A stretch of DNA of 64,000 nt, taken from positions 868,001 to 932,000 of the forward strand of contig NZ_CP090949.1 of NCBI RefSeq assembly GCF_023823125.1, in the 5' to 3' direction. Below the pieces are notes generated by a model that ran no database searches, was not told the origin of the DNA, and worked only from the letters and a program-made list of their open reading frames with translations. The translations under genes were made by a program, and so were the position numbers. Shown here piece after piece: positions 8,347 through 17,347 of this stretch; the stretch's first letter is position 1; every line of letters starts with the position of its first letter. This DNA is from Erythrobacter aurantius (GTDB taxonomy: Bacteria > Pseudomonadota > Alphaproteobacteria > Sphingomonadales > Sphingomonadaceae).

Positions 8347-9324
8347 GTGACCACCACTCAAGCCGGATACTACCTCGACAGCTTCCTTGCACCGCTCGCC
8401 CCCGTGCTGGGGCGCAAGGATGTCACCGACATCTGGATCAACCGCCCCGGCGAGGTCTGGACCGAGAGCATAGGTGGCGGGATCGAGCGAATCGAGGAGC
8501 CCGGACTTGACCTCAAGCTGCTCGAACGGCTTGCCCGGCAGATCGCGGCCTATTCCTCGCAAGGGATCAGCCGCGCGCAGCCGCTGCTTGCCGCCACCCT
8601 GCCCGATGGATCGAGGGTCCAGATCGCCGCGCCGCCCGCGACGCGCGAAGGCTATGCCTTTGCCCTGCGCAAGCATGTATCGGCAGACCTCTCGCTGAGG
8701 GACTGGGAGGATGCAGGCGCGTTCGACGAGGCGGCCCACGGCGAGATGCAGATCGCGAACGAGCGGCAGTTCCGCGCGCTCGCAGGGCGCGAGGCGGCGG
8801 CCGTGCTGCGTGAGGCCGTGATCGCACGGCGCAACATCCTCATCTCGGGTGGGACGTCTACGGGCAAGACCACTTTCCTCAACGCGCTGCTTGCCGAGGT
8901 GCCGCAGGACGAGCGGCTTGTCCTGATCGAGGATACCGCCGAGCTCCACCTCACCCATCCCAATGCCGTGGGCCTGCTCGCCGCGCGCGGGGAGCTGAGC
9001 GAGGCGCGCATCACTGCCGAGGACCTGCTGATCGCTGCGCTGCGCATGCGCCCGGATCGCATCATCCTTGGTGAGCTGCGCGGGATTGAGGCGTTCACCT
9101 TCCTGCGTGCTGTCAACACCGGGCATCCCGGATCGATGACCACCATCCACGCCGACACGCCCCAGCGCGCGATCGAGCAGCTCGCGCTCCTCGTGCTGCA
9201 GGCCGGATCGAAGCTCAGCCGCGACGATGTGCGGCACTATGTGCGCGAGAGCGTCGATGTGTTCGTGCAGCTTGAACGCCGCAGCGGCACCCGCCGGGTG
9301 AGCCAGGTGCTGGCGGCAGGGTAA
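8347..9324 (+). CDS. virB11: VirB11 traffic ATPase, copy A
   Basis: 325 residues of the VirB11/PulE-type hexameric ATPase. Walker A is GGTSTGKT (168-175), the Asp box region is LVLIEDTAEL, and the His box is GSMTTIHADTP. The start is GTG, 9 bases after virB10. From about 8469 onward the DNA differs from copy B although the six upstream genes match. All catalytic motifs are intact, so this subunit should be functional if the system is. Confidence 0.93.
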   Translation: MTTTQAGYYLDSFLAPLAPVLGRKDVTDIWINRPGEVWTESIGGGIERIEEPGLDLKLLERLARQIAAYSSQGISRAQPLLAATLPDGSRVQIAAPPATREGYAFALRKHVSADLSLRDWEDAGAFDEAAHGEMQIANERQFRALAGREAAAVLREAVIARRNILISGGTSTGKTTFLNALLAEVPQDERLVLIEDTAELHLTHPNAVGLLAARGELSEARITAEDLLIAALRMRPDRIILGELRGIEAFTFLRAVNTGHPGSMTTIHADTPQRAIEQLALLVLQAGSKLSRDDVRHYVRESVDVFVQLERRSGTRRVSQVLAAG

Positions 9325-9342
9325 AGGGGAGTCGTCGGCAAT

Positions 9343-9699
9343 ATGCGAGCTAGTCTGTTCGAGACGCAAGCGGAGTCCGGGATTGGCACGTCAATCGATT
9401 GGGTGGAAGCGCTGGTGCTTGGCGAAATCGCGACCGCGATGGCGATTGTGGCGGTGGCGACAATCGGGTTCATGATGCTGACTGGACGCGTGCGGATGGC
9501 CGGAAGTTTTCGGGTAATTCTGGGCTGCTTTGTGCTGTTCGGGGCTTCCTCGATTGCCGCGGCGCTGATGGGCAGCGTTGGCGAATCCAGGCAACCTGTT
9601 CAAGCTGCGTTCGATCGCGAGGAAATGCAGCCTCGAGAGGAGTTGCCGCCTTCAGAGCACAGTCCGTATTCGCGAGCGTCGATTAGAACTGACGAGTAG
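9343..9699 (+). CDS. virB2: VirB2/TrbC-like pilin downstream of virB11, copy A
   Basis: 118 residues with the same plan as the minus-strand virB2: a short N-terminus, two hydrophobic helices (LVLGEIATAMAIVAVATIGF; FRVILGCFVLFGASSIAAAL) and a Pro/Glu-rich tail ending near PYSRASIR. An AAAGGGGA tract 12-19 bases before ATG can serve as the ribosome-binding site. It ends the plus-strand virB operon and could be the true pilin of this operon. Confidence 0.7.
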   Translation: MRASLFETQAESGIGTSIDWVEALVLGEIATAMAIVAVATIGFMMLTGRVRMAGSFRVILGCFVLFGASSIAAALMGSVGESRQPVQAAFDREEMQPREELPPSEHSPYSRASIRTDE

Positions 9700-9890
9700 T
9701 AAGCTCCGCAGGTTTTCAAAAGTCAAATAAAACCGGCGCGAGCCATGAGAGGCGTTAACTGCGGTCTCGACCAATAAAATGCTGATTGAATTATTCGAGC
9801 AACATTTCGCAAAAAAGGCGACCGATGGATAGGTGATGTTCTCAAAACACTCCCGAATGCAGATTTTGGCAAATTGGTGATGATCAAATG
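9700..9890. other. Intergenic gap, convergent ends
   Basis: AT-richer 190-bp stretch between the convergent ends of the virB operon and the orphan immunity gene. I see no gene and no clear hairpin terminator here. Confidence 0.3.
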
Positions 9891-10154
9891 TCACAATTTA
9901 CAAACGAACTCGTGAACCTCTCCATCTTTGTAAATCCGTGCTGCCACGGCTCTTAAATCATTGGATTCGCCGTCCAGAAGATTGATCCTGACAATTTTCA
10001 TATCACCTCGGCGAAAAACTTCCGGCACAGACATGACCAGTCCGAGAATTTCCACATCAGGAGCAAGAGAGGTCGCAGCAGCACGCGCAGCCTCCTGGTC
10101 AACAATTGCGATTTCATCGTTGCTAGGCATAGCATCATAACAGTTGAAATCCAT
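9891..10154 (-). CDS. Candidate immunity protein for orphan Rhs tip
   Basis: An unrecognised, acidic, probably cytosolic protein of 87 residues, with no signal peptide or membrane helix. It begins MDFNCYDAMPSNDEIA and ends KDGEVHEFVCKL. ATG at 10154 is chosen because a GGGAATTGAG stretch precedes it and it lies 13 bases after the toxin-tip stop; an in-frame upstream start would run back into the toxin gene. The immunity role is inferred only from position directly behind a polymorphic toxin tip. Confidence 0.55.
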   Translation of the reverse strand: MDFNCYDAMPSNDEIAIVDQEAARAAATSLAPDVEILGLVMSVPEVFRRGDMKIVRINLLDGESNDLRAVAARIYKDGEVHEFVCKL

Positions 10155-10167
10155 CTCAATTCCCTTT

Positions 10168-11130
10168 TTAATCTCGATAAAAGATCTCCACTTGGCCACT
10201 TGGCAGAATTCGAAAGCAAACACCTTTTCTGTTGCAGAGTGTAAAGCCAATTTTAGGAGGAGCCCGATTTGCCGGATTAAGCCGTTGGATAAAGACGCGT
10301 CGATTGCAGACTCTTTCCTCATCCCGACACTCCCTTATCATTCTTCGTGAGTCCTCGGGTCCAAAACTGCGTTGGGACAAGCAAATATAAACGTATTCAA
10401 CGCATTGAGGGTCCCGTGGAAACCTAAGCGGCGCCGGTATATCGTTCGCTAATATGAACTCGGGGGGACGTTGGCGCGTCACGACAATCTCATTTTCCTT
10501 ATTATTTTGCTGCCATGGGTCACCTGGCAGTGTCAAAAAATCAGAAATATTGGCGGGCGTTACGCCGCTAGCTTTCGGAGCGGACACAACGATAGCTCCG
10601 CCTGACACTCCATCACCTCCACCGCCACTTCCGCCGAGAGTCGCATCAGGAGTGTAGCAATACGTGTCGTCGGGGCATGTATCATAATTAGGGCTCTCGC
10701 CTGCATATAGTGCATTGCAATCATAGCTCTCATCTCGCTCAATTCGAGAACCCGTGCATTTCTTCAGCCCCGTCGGATCAACTCCATTAACCGCATCATT
10801 CCCCACATACCCATACATATTGAGCCCATCGCCATATCCGATCGGATCAGTTTGCATGAACCGCCCGAGCCCCGGGGAGTATGCACGCGCCTTGTAGTGA
10901 TACAAGCCGATTTCGGGAATGAAGATCTGCCCGGTGTAGCGGAACCTGCCGATGTTCTGCGCCGCGCCCGCAAAGCCGGGCATGCCGAACTCGTCATAGG
11001 CATTGATCGTCTCCAGCCCGCCGCTCCGGTTGAAGCTGGCCACGATCGACCCAAGCCTGTCGGCGTAGAGATACTCGGCGGCAGTGTGATCCGCATTGGA
11101 GCCCGGATAGGCAATCGCCGGATCATCGCC
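10168..11130 (-). pseudogene. Orphan Rhs C-terminal tip with core remnant
   Basis: The frame begins inside the Rhs core at the codons for GDDPAIAYPG and keeps the conserved core end (FRYTGQIFIPEIGLYHYKAR, GRFMQTDPIGYGDGLNMYGY, DPTGL). A unique ~200-residue tip rich in Cys and Arg follows (CVEYVYICLSQRSF, RECRDEERVCNRRVF). The rest of the core and the signal peptide are missing, and the 5' edge abuts an IS5-like relic. Such displaced tips are known in rhs loci as silent donors that can recombine onto a full core. The tip's toxic activity is unknown; a GTG at 11043 could in principle start translation. Confidence 0.8.
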
Positions 11131-11134
11131 TCAA

Positions 11135-11308
11135 AGGCGAGGGTTCTTCGAGGTGCCCAATTGGTTCAATCTGCTCGAACGCCTCTTCAACAAACTCACG
11201 AACTGGCGGCGCGTCGCCACCCGCTACGTCAAAGCCAAAGAATCCTACCTCGGCTTTGTCGCGCTCGCATCAGTCAAACTCTGCATACGCTTTGTCCACG
11301 AAACCTAG
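11135..11308 (+). pseudogene. IS5-type transposase C-terminal remnant
   Basis: The plus-strand frame reads VPNWFNLLERLFNKLTNW, RRVATRYVKAKESYLGFVAL and ends CIRFVHET-stop. This resembles the NxxERxFNKLKxxRRIATRY signature and tail of IS5-family transposases. Only the last ~55 codons remain. It is inserted exactly where the orphan Rhs core sequence stops, so insertion and deletion probably created that orphan tip. Confidence 0.7.
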
Positions 11309-11312
11309 TCTT

Positions 11313-11642
11313 TCATATCTTTTCTTCGGATTTGGCATTGCCGTCAGTGGCATCTTGCCCAAACGACTTTTCCCCACAAACGGGGCAGGGATCGATCACA
11401 AAAGGGAGTTGAATTTTATACCATCTGTTGGCGCTACCATGCCCACAAGGCCGCCTTCTAAATAGAAAATATAGATAAATCAAAAACAAACAAATTGAGG
11501 CACTGATGTGAACAAAATTCCATACACTTAGCGGTCGATTAAGGGAGAAAAATGCTGTCGCGCTCAAATTAAGAGTCAAGAATAACTTGAAATTCTCTAG
11601 TAAAATAGGGTGTTCTTTTATAAAAGTCTGGATAGTTAGCAT
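11313..11642 (-). CDS. Candidate membrane immunity protein for Rhs1
   Basis: 109 residues with two hydrophobic segments (ENFKLFLTLNLSATAFFSL and FVHISASICLFLIYLYFLF), a basic loop, and a C-terminal CPVCGEK motif that could bind metal together with other ligands. ATG at 11642 overlaps the Rhs1 stop by seven bases, the usual coupling of polymorphic toxin and immunity genes. No family was recognised. An inner-membrane immunity protein would suit a toxin acting on or across the membrane, but this is inference. Confidence 0.6.
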   Translation of the reverse strand: MLTIQTFIKEHPILLENFKLFLTLNLSATAFFSLNRPLSVWNFVHISASICLFLIYLYFLFRRRPCGHGSANRWYKIQLPFVIDPCPVCGEKSFGQDATDGNAKSEEKI

Positions 11643-14600
11643 CTGGGGCCTCTTGGAATTGGGGCTCCCGTATAGGTTCCCTGTATAAGATTTGCTTTAA
11701 AGCCGGCGTCAGGGCCTACTGATAAAGAACTGCCAATTACTTCGCTTCGATCGTTTTGGATTGCTCCTGCTCCAACAATGAATGCCGCTTCGATAGACGT
11801 AGTACCTTCGGCGTAGAAATCTTCCCAGCTACCAAATCTTTGTACTTGACTATCGATACCTCCGGCCAGACCAAATCCTAATCCACCATCCACGTACAAC
11901 CTCGTTTTGCCATAGTTATCTACTGCGATACCTATACCTACAGAGCCGCCTGCCACTAAATAAGCATCAAACTCAAAACCAAAAGTAGTGACTGAAGTTA
12001 CTGAACAGGGCAGCGTATTTTGCGGCCTTGCGGGGGATCCGCCCACCTGACGCCGTTGCCAAGCCCGCGCACCGCTTACAATAATCGCACCTGCCCCAAA
12101 AACCCCACCTCCTCGGCCACCGCCACTGAAGCCTCCAACTCCTGAAATGTCGCCTCCAAATACTATTCCAGAAACACTCCCTCCACCTTCACCGATAACG
12201 GTGATGCCGGTCGTACGCTTATAGCATAGGCCATCAGAACCTTTGTTTTCACCTTTGCCACAATTCCCGTCTTCATCTGGTTTTTTGCCTGACAATCCAA
12301 GTGGATCGATAAGATTTTGAGGATCATTCCCAACATACCCATACATATTGAGCCCATCGCCATATCCGATCGGGTCGGTCTGCATGAACCGCCCGAGCCC
12401 CGGCGAGTATGCACGCGCCTTGTAGTGATACAAGCCGATCTCTGGAATGAAAATCTGCCCGGTATAGCGGAACCTGCCGCTGTTCTGCGCCCCGCCCGCT
12501 GAGCCGGGCATCCCGAACTCGTCATAGGTGTTGATCGTCTCCAGCCCGCCGCTCCGGTTGAAGCTGGCCACGATCGAACCAAGCCTGTCGGCGTAGAGAT
12601 ATTCGGCAACGGTGTGATCCGCATTGGAGCCCGGATAGGCAATCGCAGGATCATCGCCGCCTGACACCCCGTGGACATAGCGGTCAAGCATGGCGCCTGC
12701 GCTGTTGTATTCCGCGATCAGATCGTTCCCGTCATACAGCAGCCGCTCGATCGTACCGCTGCTGAAGTCATAGATCTGATAGAGCCGGCCGAGCGGGTCA
12801 TATTGCAGGGTGGTTGTTCCTGATCCCTGGACCACCGAGAGCTGGTTCCGGGTATTGTAGGTATAGGTCGTCACCCCGTCCGACGTAAGGTTGCTGTTTG
12901 CGTCATAGGTGAATGCGGTGCTGTCAACGCTGGCATAGCGGTTGAGGCCGTCGGGCGTATAATCGACATCCGTGCTGGCCGCAGGCTGGTTGTCCCACAC
13001 ATAGAGCTGGTTGCTGACCTGCTCGCTCGTCGCCTGTGCGGCTGCATTCAGCGTATACTGGCGGGTAACATCATAGCTGCTGCTGGTATGGTCGGTGAAC
13101 GTGCTGAGGTACCGACCCGCCGCATCGTAGGTATAGGTCTCATCAGGAGCGCTGCTCGCGCGAGCGGTGCTGGCAAGGCGACCGCTGTTGCTGAACGCGT
13201 TGGTGACAAGGGTGACGTTGCTGTCATCCCTGATCGAGGTGTTTCTGCCGAGAGTGTCGTAAAGATAGGTCCAGTACGCACCGTCAGGATGCGTGACCCT
13301 CGTTCGCCGTCCCGCGCTGTCATAGAGATAGGACAAGGTCCGCGTGGCACCTCCCATGATCTGGGATGTCGACGCCGGGCGCCCATGGGCATCTAGACTG
13401 AACGTGACCCGGTCCCCGGAAGTCCCGAAGTTCCCATTGTCGAACCGTGCCTCGACAAGGCCACCGAGCAGGTCATAATCGTAGTGGACGTCGCGCGTAT
13501 AGGTTGAAGCAAGCCCGGAACGGGTCGGGACGTCCATATGCGTCAGACGGTTGAGCTTGTCATAGGTGAAGTGGAAGGTCTCGCCGGCCCGGGTGCGCTG
13601 TGTCAGGACATTGCCGGCTTTATCGAAGGTGAGCTCCACTCGATCCGAAGAGAGCGAGACCCCGGGGGTCGTCGGGCTCGGGAAATGGGTCTTCCACTGA
13701 CGGTCATGCCCGTCGTAGAAATAGGTCGTGCGGTTGTCCTCGGCATCCTCGACCCAGGCAAGCGTACCATTGGGGTTGTAGGACATCTCTGCGCTGACCT
13801 GCTCGATGCTGGTGTCGACAGCCGATCTGACCTGCGTTACGCGGTCAGCCGCATCATAGATGCGGCGAGTGATCCGGTCCTCGAAACCCGAGGTCGCGGT
13901 CATGGCATCGCACGCGCTGGCAGGCAGTATCGTCGAGGTGCTGGTGACGTTCATGCGCAGCGCTGTGCAGTCTGGACGACCCGCATTGTCATACCCATAT
14001 TGCACCAGCGAATAGCGGGTATTTCCATCGACTGAAATCTGGGAGGCCGTCTCAGGCCGGCCAAAGGCATCGAAGGTGTTCTCGACGACCGTATCGACCG
14101 TCATCGCCGCCAGATTCGCTTCTGTGGGTCCTGTTGTATAGCCGTTTTCGGTGAGGGTTATCTGGCCGTCCTTGTTGTAGGTCAGCCGTGTTGCAAGCCG
14201 TTGCAGCGCGCCTGCCCCGTCCGGATCGGGCGATATCATCCCGACGATCTGACCAGCGGCATCATAGTGATAGGTGGTGGTGTCACCGGTGCCACCAAGC
14301 GGGCCATCAACAGTCGCGACGTTTCCGAGTTCATTATAGGTGAACTGGGTGGTCATGACATGTGTGGAGTTTCCTGCCTGGCGCCGTGCCTGACGCACCT
14401 GGAGATTGTGTGCTCCGGTGTTGGTGTAGTAGAAAAGCGTCTTGAATTCGTTGGCATTGCCAGTGCAGGCGTTGGCGATGCGGCATTGTGTTGTCCCGGT
14501 CGGCACGCGGATGTAGTCACCATCGACCAGAACCCCTGAGGGATTGTAGAACTTGGCCCGATAATTCGCGTAGGTAATGTCGGTTCTTGGTCTGGGGTCG

Positions 14601-16018
14601 CCCGGATTGGGGGCGGGAGCCTCGACGCGGGTAAGTACACCGTATGTCGCATCCCAGGTGTAGTTGGTGACATTCCCGTTCGGGTCGGTCGTGCTGGTGG
14701 GCAGGTTGCAGGTTACAGGATTGGAGCAATTCGCCGGATAGGCCGTGCTCGTGACGATATTGTTGGCCGCAACGTTCGACTTGTCGATCAGCGTAGTCTG
14801 CGTCAGGTTTCCGCGGGAGTCATAGGTATACTCTACCCGGTTGCCCTCAGGAGCCTGAACTGCCTCAAGCCTGCCACTCGTGTCATACTCAAACAGGGTA
14901 ACTTCGTTATACGCATTGTTAACGTAAGTGACGTTCTGCTGGTTCATATCGGTCGCTGTGGCACGAAATCTGCCCAAAGAATCGTTCGAATTCGATGTGA
15001 GATGTCCAGCGAGAACATCCCATGTGTAAGTACGGGTATAAGTGCCCTGATGGACTACTGAGGACACTCGGTCGTCAGTGCCGTAGTTGTACACCACGCT
15101 GTAGTCGTTGGATGCCGCGGTATCCTCGGGACGCTTGATCCCCGTAAGGCGATCCGAGGAGTCAAACCGGAACACAGTCTGGCGTGCGAGAACGTCTGTG
15201 ACGATCTCGGTCTGCTGTCCTCCACTATCGATTGCGGGGACGAACCCCAGAGATGGCCAATCCTCGGAGAAACTGCACTCGGCAATCTGGACCGGATTGC
15301 AGTCGTCAACTGCATTGTTGATCGCAGTCACCTTGGTGAAGCGATACCAGTCGTCCACCGTGGATGCACTCGGCGATGTGGCTTGTGCGTATCGGTACCG
15401 AAGCTGATATCCCAGACTGTTGGTTACAGACTGCAGACGGACCACGTGAATGGTGTTCGAAAAGAGCGTGTATGAGTCATTGACGTAATGGAGTGTCGTC
15501 TTGTGGCCATCAGGACGGGTGATTGTTTCTGCGAGCGCATCAACGGCCCCGTAATAGCTTTCGCCATTGGCTACGTAGGACTCCCTGAATTCAATTTCGG
15601 TGCCGTCGCGCATGGTCAGGATGTGCGTTCCGGTCGTAAAATTGGTGGCGATTGTTTCGCCAGTGCCCTGTGCGGAGACATAGGTCCCGCCGACCAGATT
15701 GAAGGTCATACGGCTGCCACCAATGTTGACCGCAGCCGTCGGAGCACCTGAAGTGATTTCGGCAGAAATCATGTAGTTGTGACGCCACCCGTTGGCTACA
15801 CGGGTTCTGACATGAGCCAGACCGTTCGCGCCGCCAATCGAGACGCTCGACGCAGGGATCACCACTTGGCCGGTGCTCATGTCGACACCGTGCTCATCAA
15901 CCGGCGAGCGGATGCCCGGATCATCAATTGTTATGCTTTGCGCAGCGACCGGAGTTGCCACAAGCATTGCCGGGGCAACTGCTGCTGCGGTAGAAAGAAA
16001 AAGATGCCTGGACTTCAT
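11636..16018 (-). CDS. Rhs1: secreted YD-repeat polymorphic toxin
   Basis: 1460 residues. The signal peptide ends near residue 26 (PVAAQS), so the protein is exported by Sec, unlike T6SS-linked Rhs proteins. Many YD repeats follow (YTYDSRGNLTQ, YHYDAAGQIVG, YLYDSAGRRTR and others), which in this family form a hollow beta shell. The core ends in GRFMQTDPIGYGDGLNMYGY and DPLGL. The last ~220 residues are a variable Gly-rich tip (FDAYLVAGGSVGIGIAVDNY, LYVDGGLGFGLAGG) of unknown activity. It is third in an operon after a poly-proline YD protein and a small secreted protein, and overlaps a candidate immunity gene. The DNA from 13713 to the start is indistinguishable from copy B. Confidence 0.88.
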   Translation of the reverse strand: MKSRHLFLSTAAAVAPAMLVATPVAAQSITIDDPGIRSPVDEHGVDMSTGQVVIPASSVSIGGANGLAHVRTRVANGWRHNYMISAEITSGAPTAAVNIGGSRMTFNLVGGTYVSAQGTGETIATNFTTGTHILTMRDGTEIEFRESYVANGESYYGAVDALAETITRPDGHKTTLHYVNDSYTLFSNTIHVVRLQSVTNSLGYQLRYRYAQATSPSASTVDDWYRFTKVTAINNAVDDCNPVQIAECSFSEDWPSLGFVPAIDSGGQQTEIVTDVLARQTVFRFDSSDRLTGIKRPEDTAASNDYSVVYNYGTDDRVSSVVHQGTYTRTYTWDVLAGHLTSNSNDSLGRFRATATDMNQQNVTYVNNAYNEVTLFEYDTSGRLEAVQAPEGNRVEYTYDSRGNLTQTTLIDKSNVAANNIVTSTAYPANCSNPVTCNLPTSTTDPNGNVTNYTWDATYGVLTRVEAPAPNPGDPRPRTDITYANYRAKFYNPSGVLVDGDYIRVPTGTTQCRIANACTGNANEFKTLFYYTNTGAHNLQVRQARRQAGNSTHVMTTQFTYNELGNVATVDGPLGGTGDTTTYHYDAAGQIVGMISPDPDGAGALQRLATRLTYNKDGQITLTENGYTTGPTEANLAAMTVDTVVENTFDAFGRPETASQISVDGNTRYSLVQYGYDNAGRPDCTALRMNVTSTSTILPASACDAMTATSGFEDRITRRIYDAADRVTQVRSAVDTSIEQVSAEMSYNPNGTLAWVEDAEDNRTTYFYDGHDRQWKTHFPSPTTPGVSLSSDRVELTFDKAGNVLTQRTRAGETFHFTYDKLNRLTHMDVPTRSGLASTYTRDVHYDYDLLGGLVEARFDNGNFGTSGDRVTFSLDAHGRPASTSQIMGGATRTLSYLYDSAGRRTRVTHPDGAYWTYLYDTLGRNTSIRDDSNVTLVTNAFSNSGRLASTARASSAPDETYTYDAAGRYLSTFTDHTSSSYDVTRQYTLNAAAQATSEQVSNQLYVWDNQPAASTDVDYTPDGLNRYASVDSTAFTYDANSNLTSDGVTTYTYNTRNQLSVVQGSGTTTLQYDPLGRLYQIYDFSSGTIERLLYDGNDLIAEYNSAGAMLDRYVHGVSGGDDPAIAYPGSNADHTVAEYLYADRLGSIVASFNRSGGLETINTYDEFGMPGSAGGAQNSGRFRYTGQIFIPEIGLYHYKARAYSPGLGRFMQTDPIGYGDGLNMYGYVGNDPQNLIDPLGLSGKKPDEDGNCGKGENKGSDGLCYKRTTGITVIGEGGGSVSGIVFGGDISGVGGFSGGGRGGGVFGAGAIIVSGARAWQRRQVGGSPARPQNTLPCSVTSVTTFGFEFDAYLVAGGSVGIGIAVDNYGKTRLYVDGGLGFGLAGGIDSQVQRFGSWEDFYAEGTTSIEAAFIVGAGAIQNDRSEVIGSSLSVGPDAGFKANLIQGTYTGAPIPRGPRC

Positions 16019-16072
16019 GGCGGACCTCTGACTGAAAAACTCTTGCCTGACCTGTCGAACTGCCGCGTCGGG

Positions 16073-16531
16073 TTATTCCCTCAACGGTTCCCTGTCGGTC
16101 TCGCGCCGCCACTCACCGGCAAGGAGCTCCGCGTTTGCGCATAGCGCTGCCGGTCGCTCGCCAAGGGCGCGTTCAAGCTGGTTCTGCACGGCCTCGTTGC
16201 CTGTCGCCGCAAGGGTGCACATCCTGTTGCGGAACCGCATGATCTGGCCTCGATTGCTCAGCCCGGCGCCCTCGCAATCGACCTGCTCAAAACCCTTGGC
16301 CTCGAGGCCGCGAACCGAGCGCGGCATCACTACGATCCGGGAGGTCGTTCCCTGTGGGCCTTGTGCTGCCAACCCATCATTATCTGCTGACCGGGCGAGG
16401 CATACTGGCTGTACTTCGGCCTTCCCTCGAGCTTCGTCCTGACTACCGGATTGTGCCCACGTTGCAGCTGGCGCCAAGAGCACCGCGCACATGAATGCGG
16501 AACTGATCTTCGTTGTATGAAAGGTCTTCAT
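16073..16531 (-). CDS. Small secreted Cys-containing protein of the Rhs1 operon
   Basis: 152 residues with a signal peptide ending near TWAQ. The mature part has four cysteines in QPVCLAR, QVDCEG, NRMCTLA and ALCANAE. It is related to the protein at 30067-30474 in the Rhs3 operon (shared patterns GLEAKGFEQVDC / AMRAKGYERQPC, and LGERPAALCANAE / YGERPGVLCGMAE). Start ATG at 16531 follows a GAGGAG ribosome-binding site. No known domain was recognised. Its constant place between the poly-proline protein and Rhs suggests a role in toxin export, folding or display. Confidence 0.7.
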   Translation of the reverse strand: MKTFHTTKISSAFMCAVLLAPAATWAQSGSQDEARGKAEVQPVCLARSADNDGLAAQGPQGTTSRIVVMPRSVRGLEAKGFEQVDCEGAGLSNRGQIMRFRNRMCTLAATGNEAVQNQLERALGERPAALCANAELLAGEWRRETDREPLRE

Positions 16532-16584
16532 TTGTGCTCCTCGAGAAGGACGCAGGTTGTCGGGATGTTCGCCGGCGCTGCTCA

Positions 16585-17211
16585 CTAGAGTGGGGGTGGC
16601 CCGCCCCCGCCGCCGCACATCGCTGTCGAGACAGTCAGTAATGCCGCGTCTGTTGCTCCTGAAGGATCGCTCAGCACGTAAGTGAACGAGGAGATGTCGA
16701 ACGCTGGGCCGAAATAGACTTCGACTATTGATCCGCTGAACACGGTAGCTGTCCCACCGCCCGAATTCTTGACCACCGAAACAACGGTCAGGGGGGTGTC
16801 GCCATCCGGGTCGCTGTCGTTCGCAGTAACGTTCACGAATTGCGATGCGTAGCAGGTCCCGCTGACAGAATCGTTCACTGCATTCGGAGGATTATTTGAA
16901 GGCGGCGGCGGAGGAGGAGGCGGCGGCGGAGGCGGAGGTGGAGGCGGGGGAGGAGGCGGAGGCGATCCACTTGAACAGGCTGGGACTGACCCATCGTTCC
17001 GGGTCATCATCCCGGTTCGGTTACCCATAGCATCATAGCAGACAGTCCGGGTGTCCCCATTATTGGCACCGCCACTGACCTCGGTAGTGATCAGTCTTCC
17101 AAGGGCATCATAATCAAATACCTCGGTTTCTGATTGTGCCTGAACAGCAGAATGCAGAGACAGAGCAAGCGTGCCCAGACTGATCGAATGAAAAAGCCGG
17201 TTGCGATACAA
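16585..17211 (-). CDS. Poly-proline YD/Ig-like secreted protein of the Rhs1 operon
   Basis: 208 residues. After the signal peptide (ends ~AVQAQ) come one YD-like repeat (VFDYDALGRLITTEV, CYDAMGNRTGM), an uninterrupted run of 21 prolines, and a ~95-residue C-terminal Ig/cadherin-like domain of the Big_9 type (NDSVSGTC, VTANDSDPDGDTPLT, FTYVLSDPSG). A Gly-rich end follows. The start is TTG after AGGGAACAGG. The proline run needs EF-P for translation. A protein of the same design heads the Rhs3 operon, so this is a constant partner, possibly a surface anchor or stalk (inference). Confidence 0.75.
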   Translation of the reverse strand: MYRNRLFHSISLGTLALSLHSAVQAQSETEVFDYDALGRLITTEVSGGANNGDTRTVCYDAMGNRTGMMTRNDGSVPACSSGSPPPPPPPPPPPPPPPPPPPPPSNNPPNAVNDSVSGTCYASQFVNVTANDSDPDGDTPLTVVSVVKNSGGGTATVFSGSIVEVYFGPAFDISSFTYVLSDPSGATDAALLTVSTAMCGGGGGPPPL

Positions 17212-17347
17212 GACCTGTTCCCTTCAGCACTGTTTCGACAAAAAGTGACAAGGCTTTTTGACCTAATCGTTCTCAACTAATAGGGATTTTTCTGAGATCG
17301 ATTGTCAAGCGAGTGAATTGGAGGTCTATCTATTTCGAACCAACGGG

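Noticed and set aside
7510..9369. 619-codon minus-strand frame across virB10/virB11 (and 42088-43947)
   Set aside because: Antisense shadow; low-complexity composition and no recognisable motif, while the plus strand encodes VirB10 and VirB11.
16904..16966. Possible microsatellite or CRISPR-like repeat (GGN tract)
   Set aside because: It is the codon run for 21 prolines; there are no spacers. No CRISPR array is present in the window.
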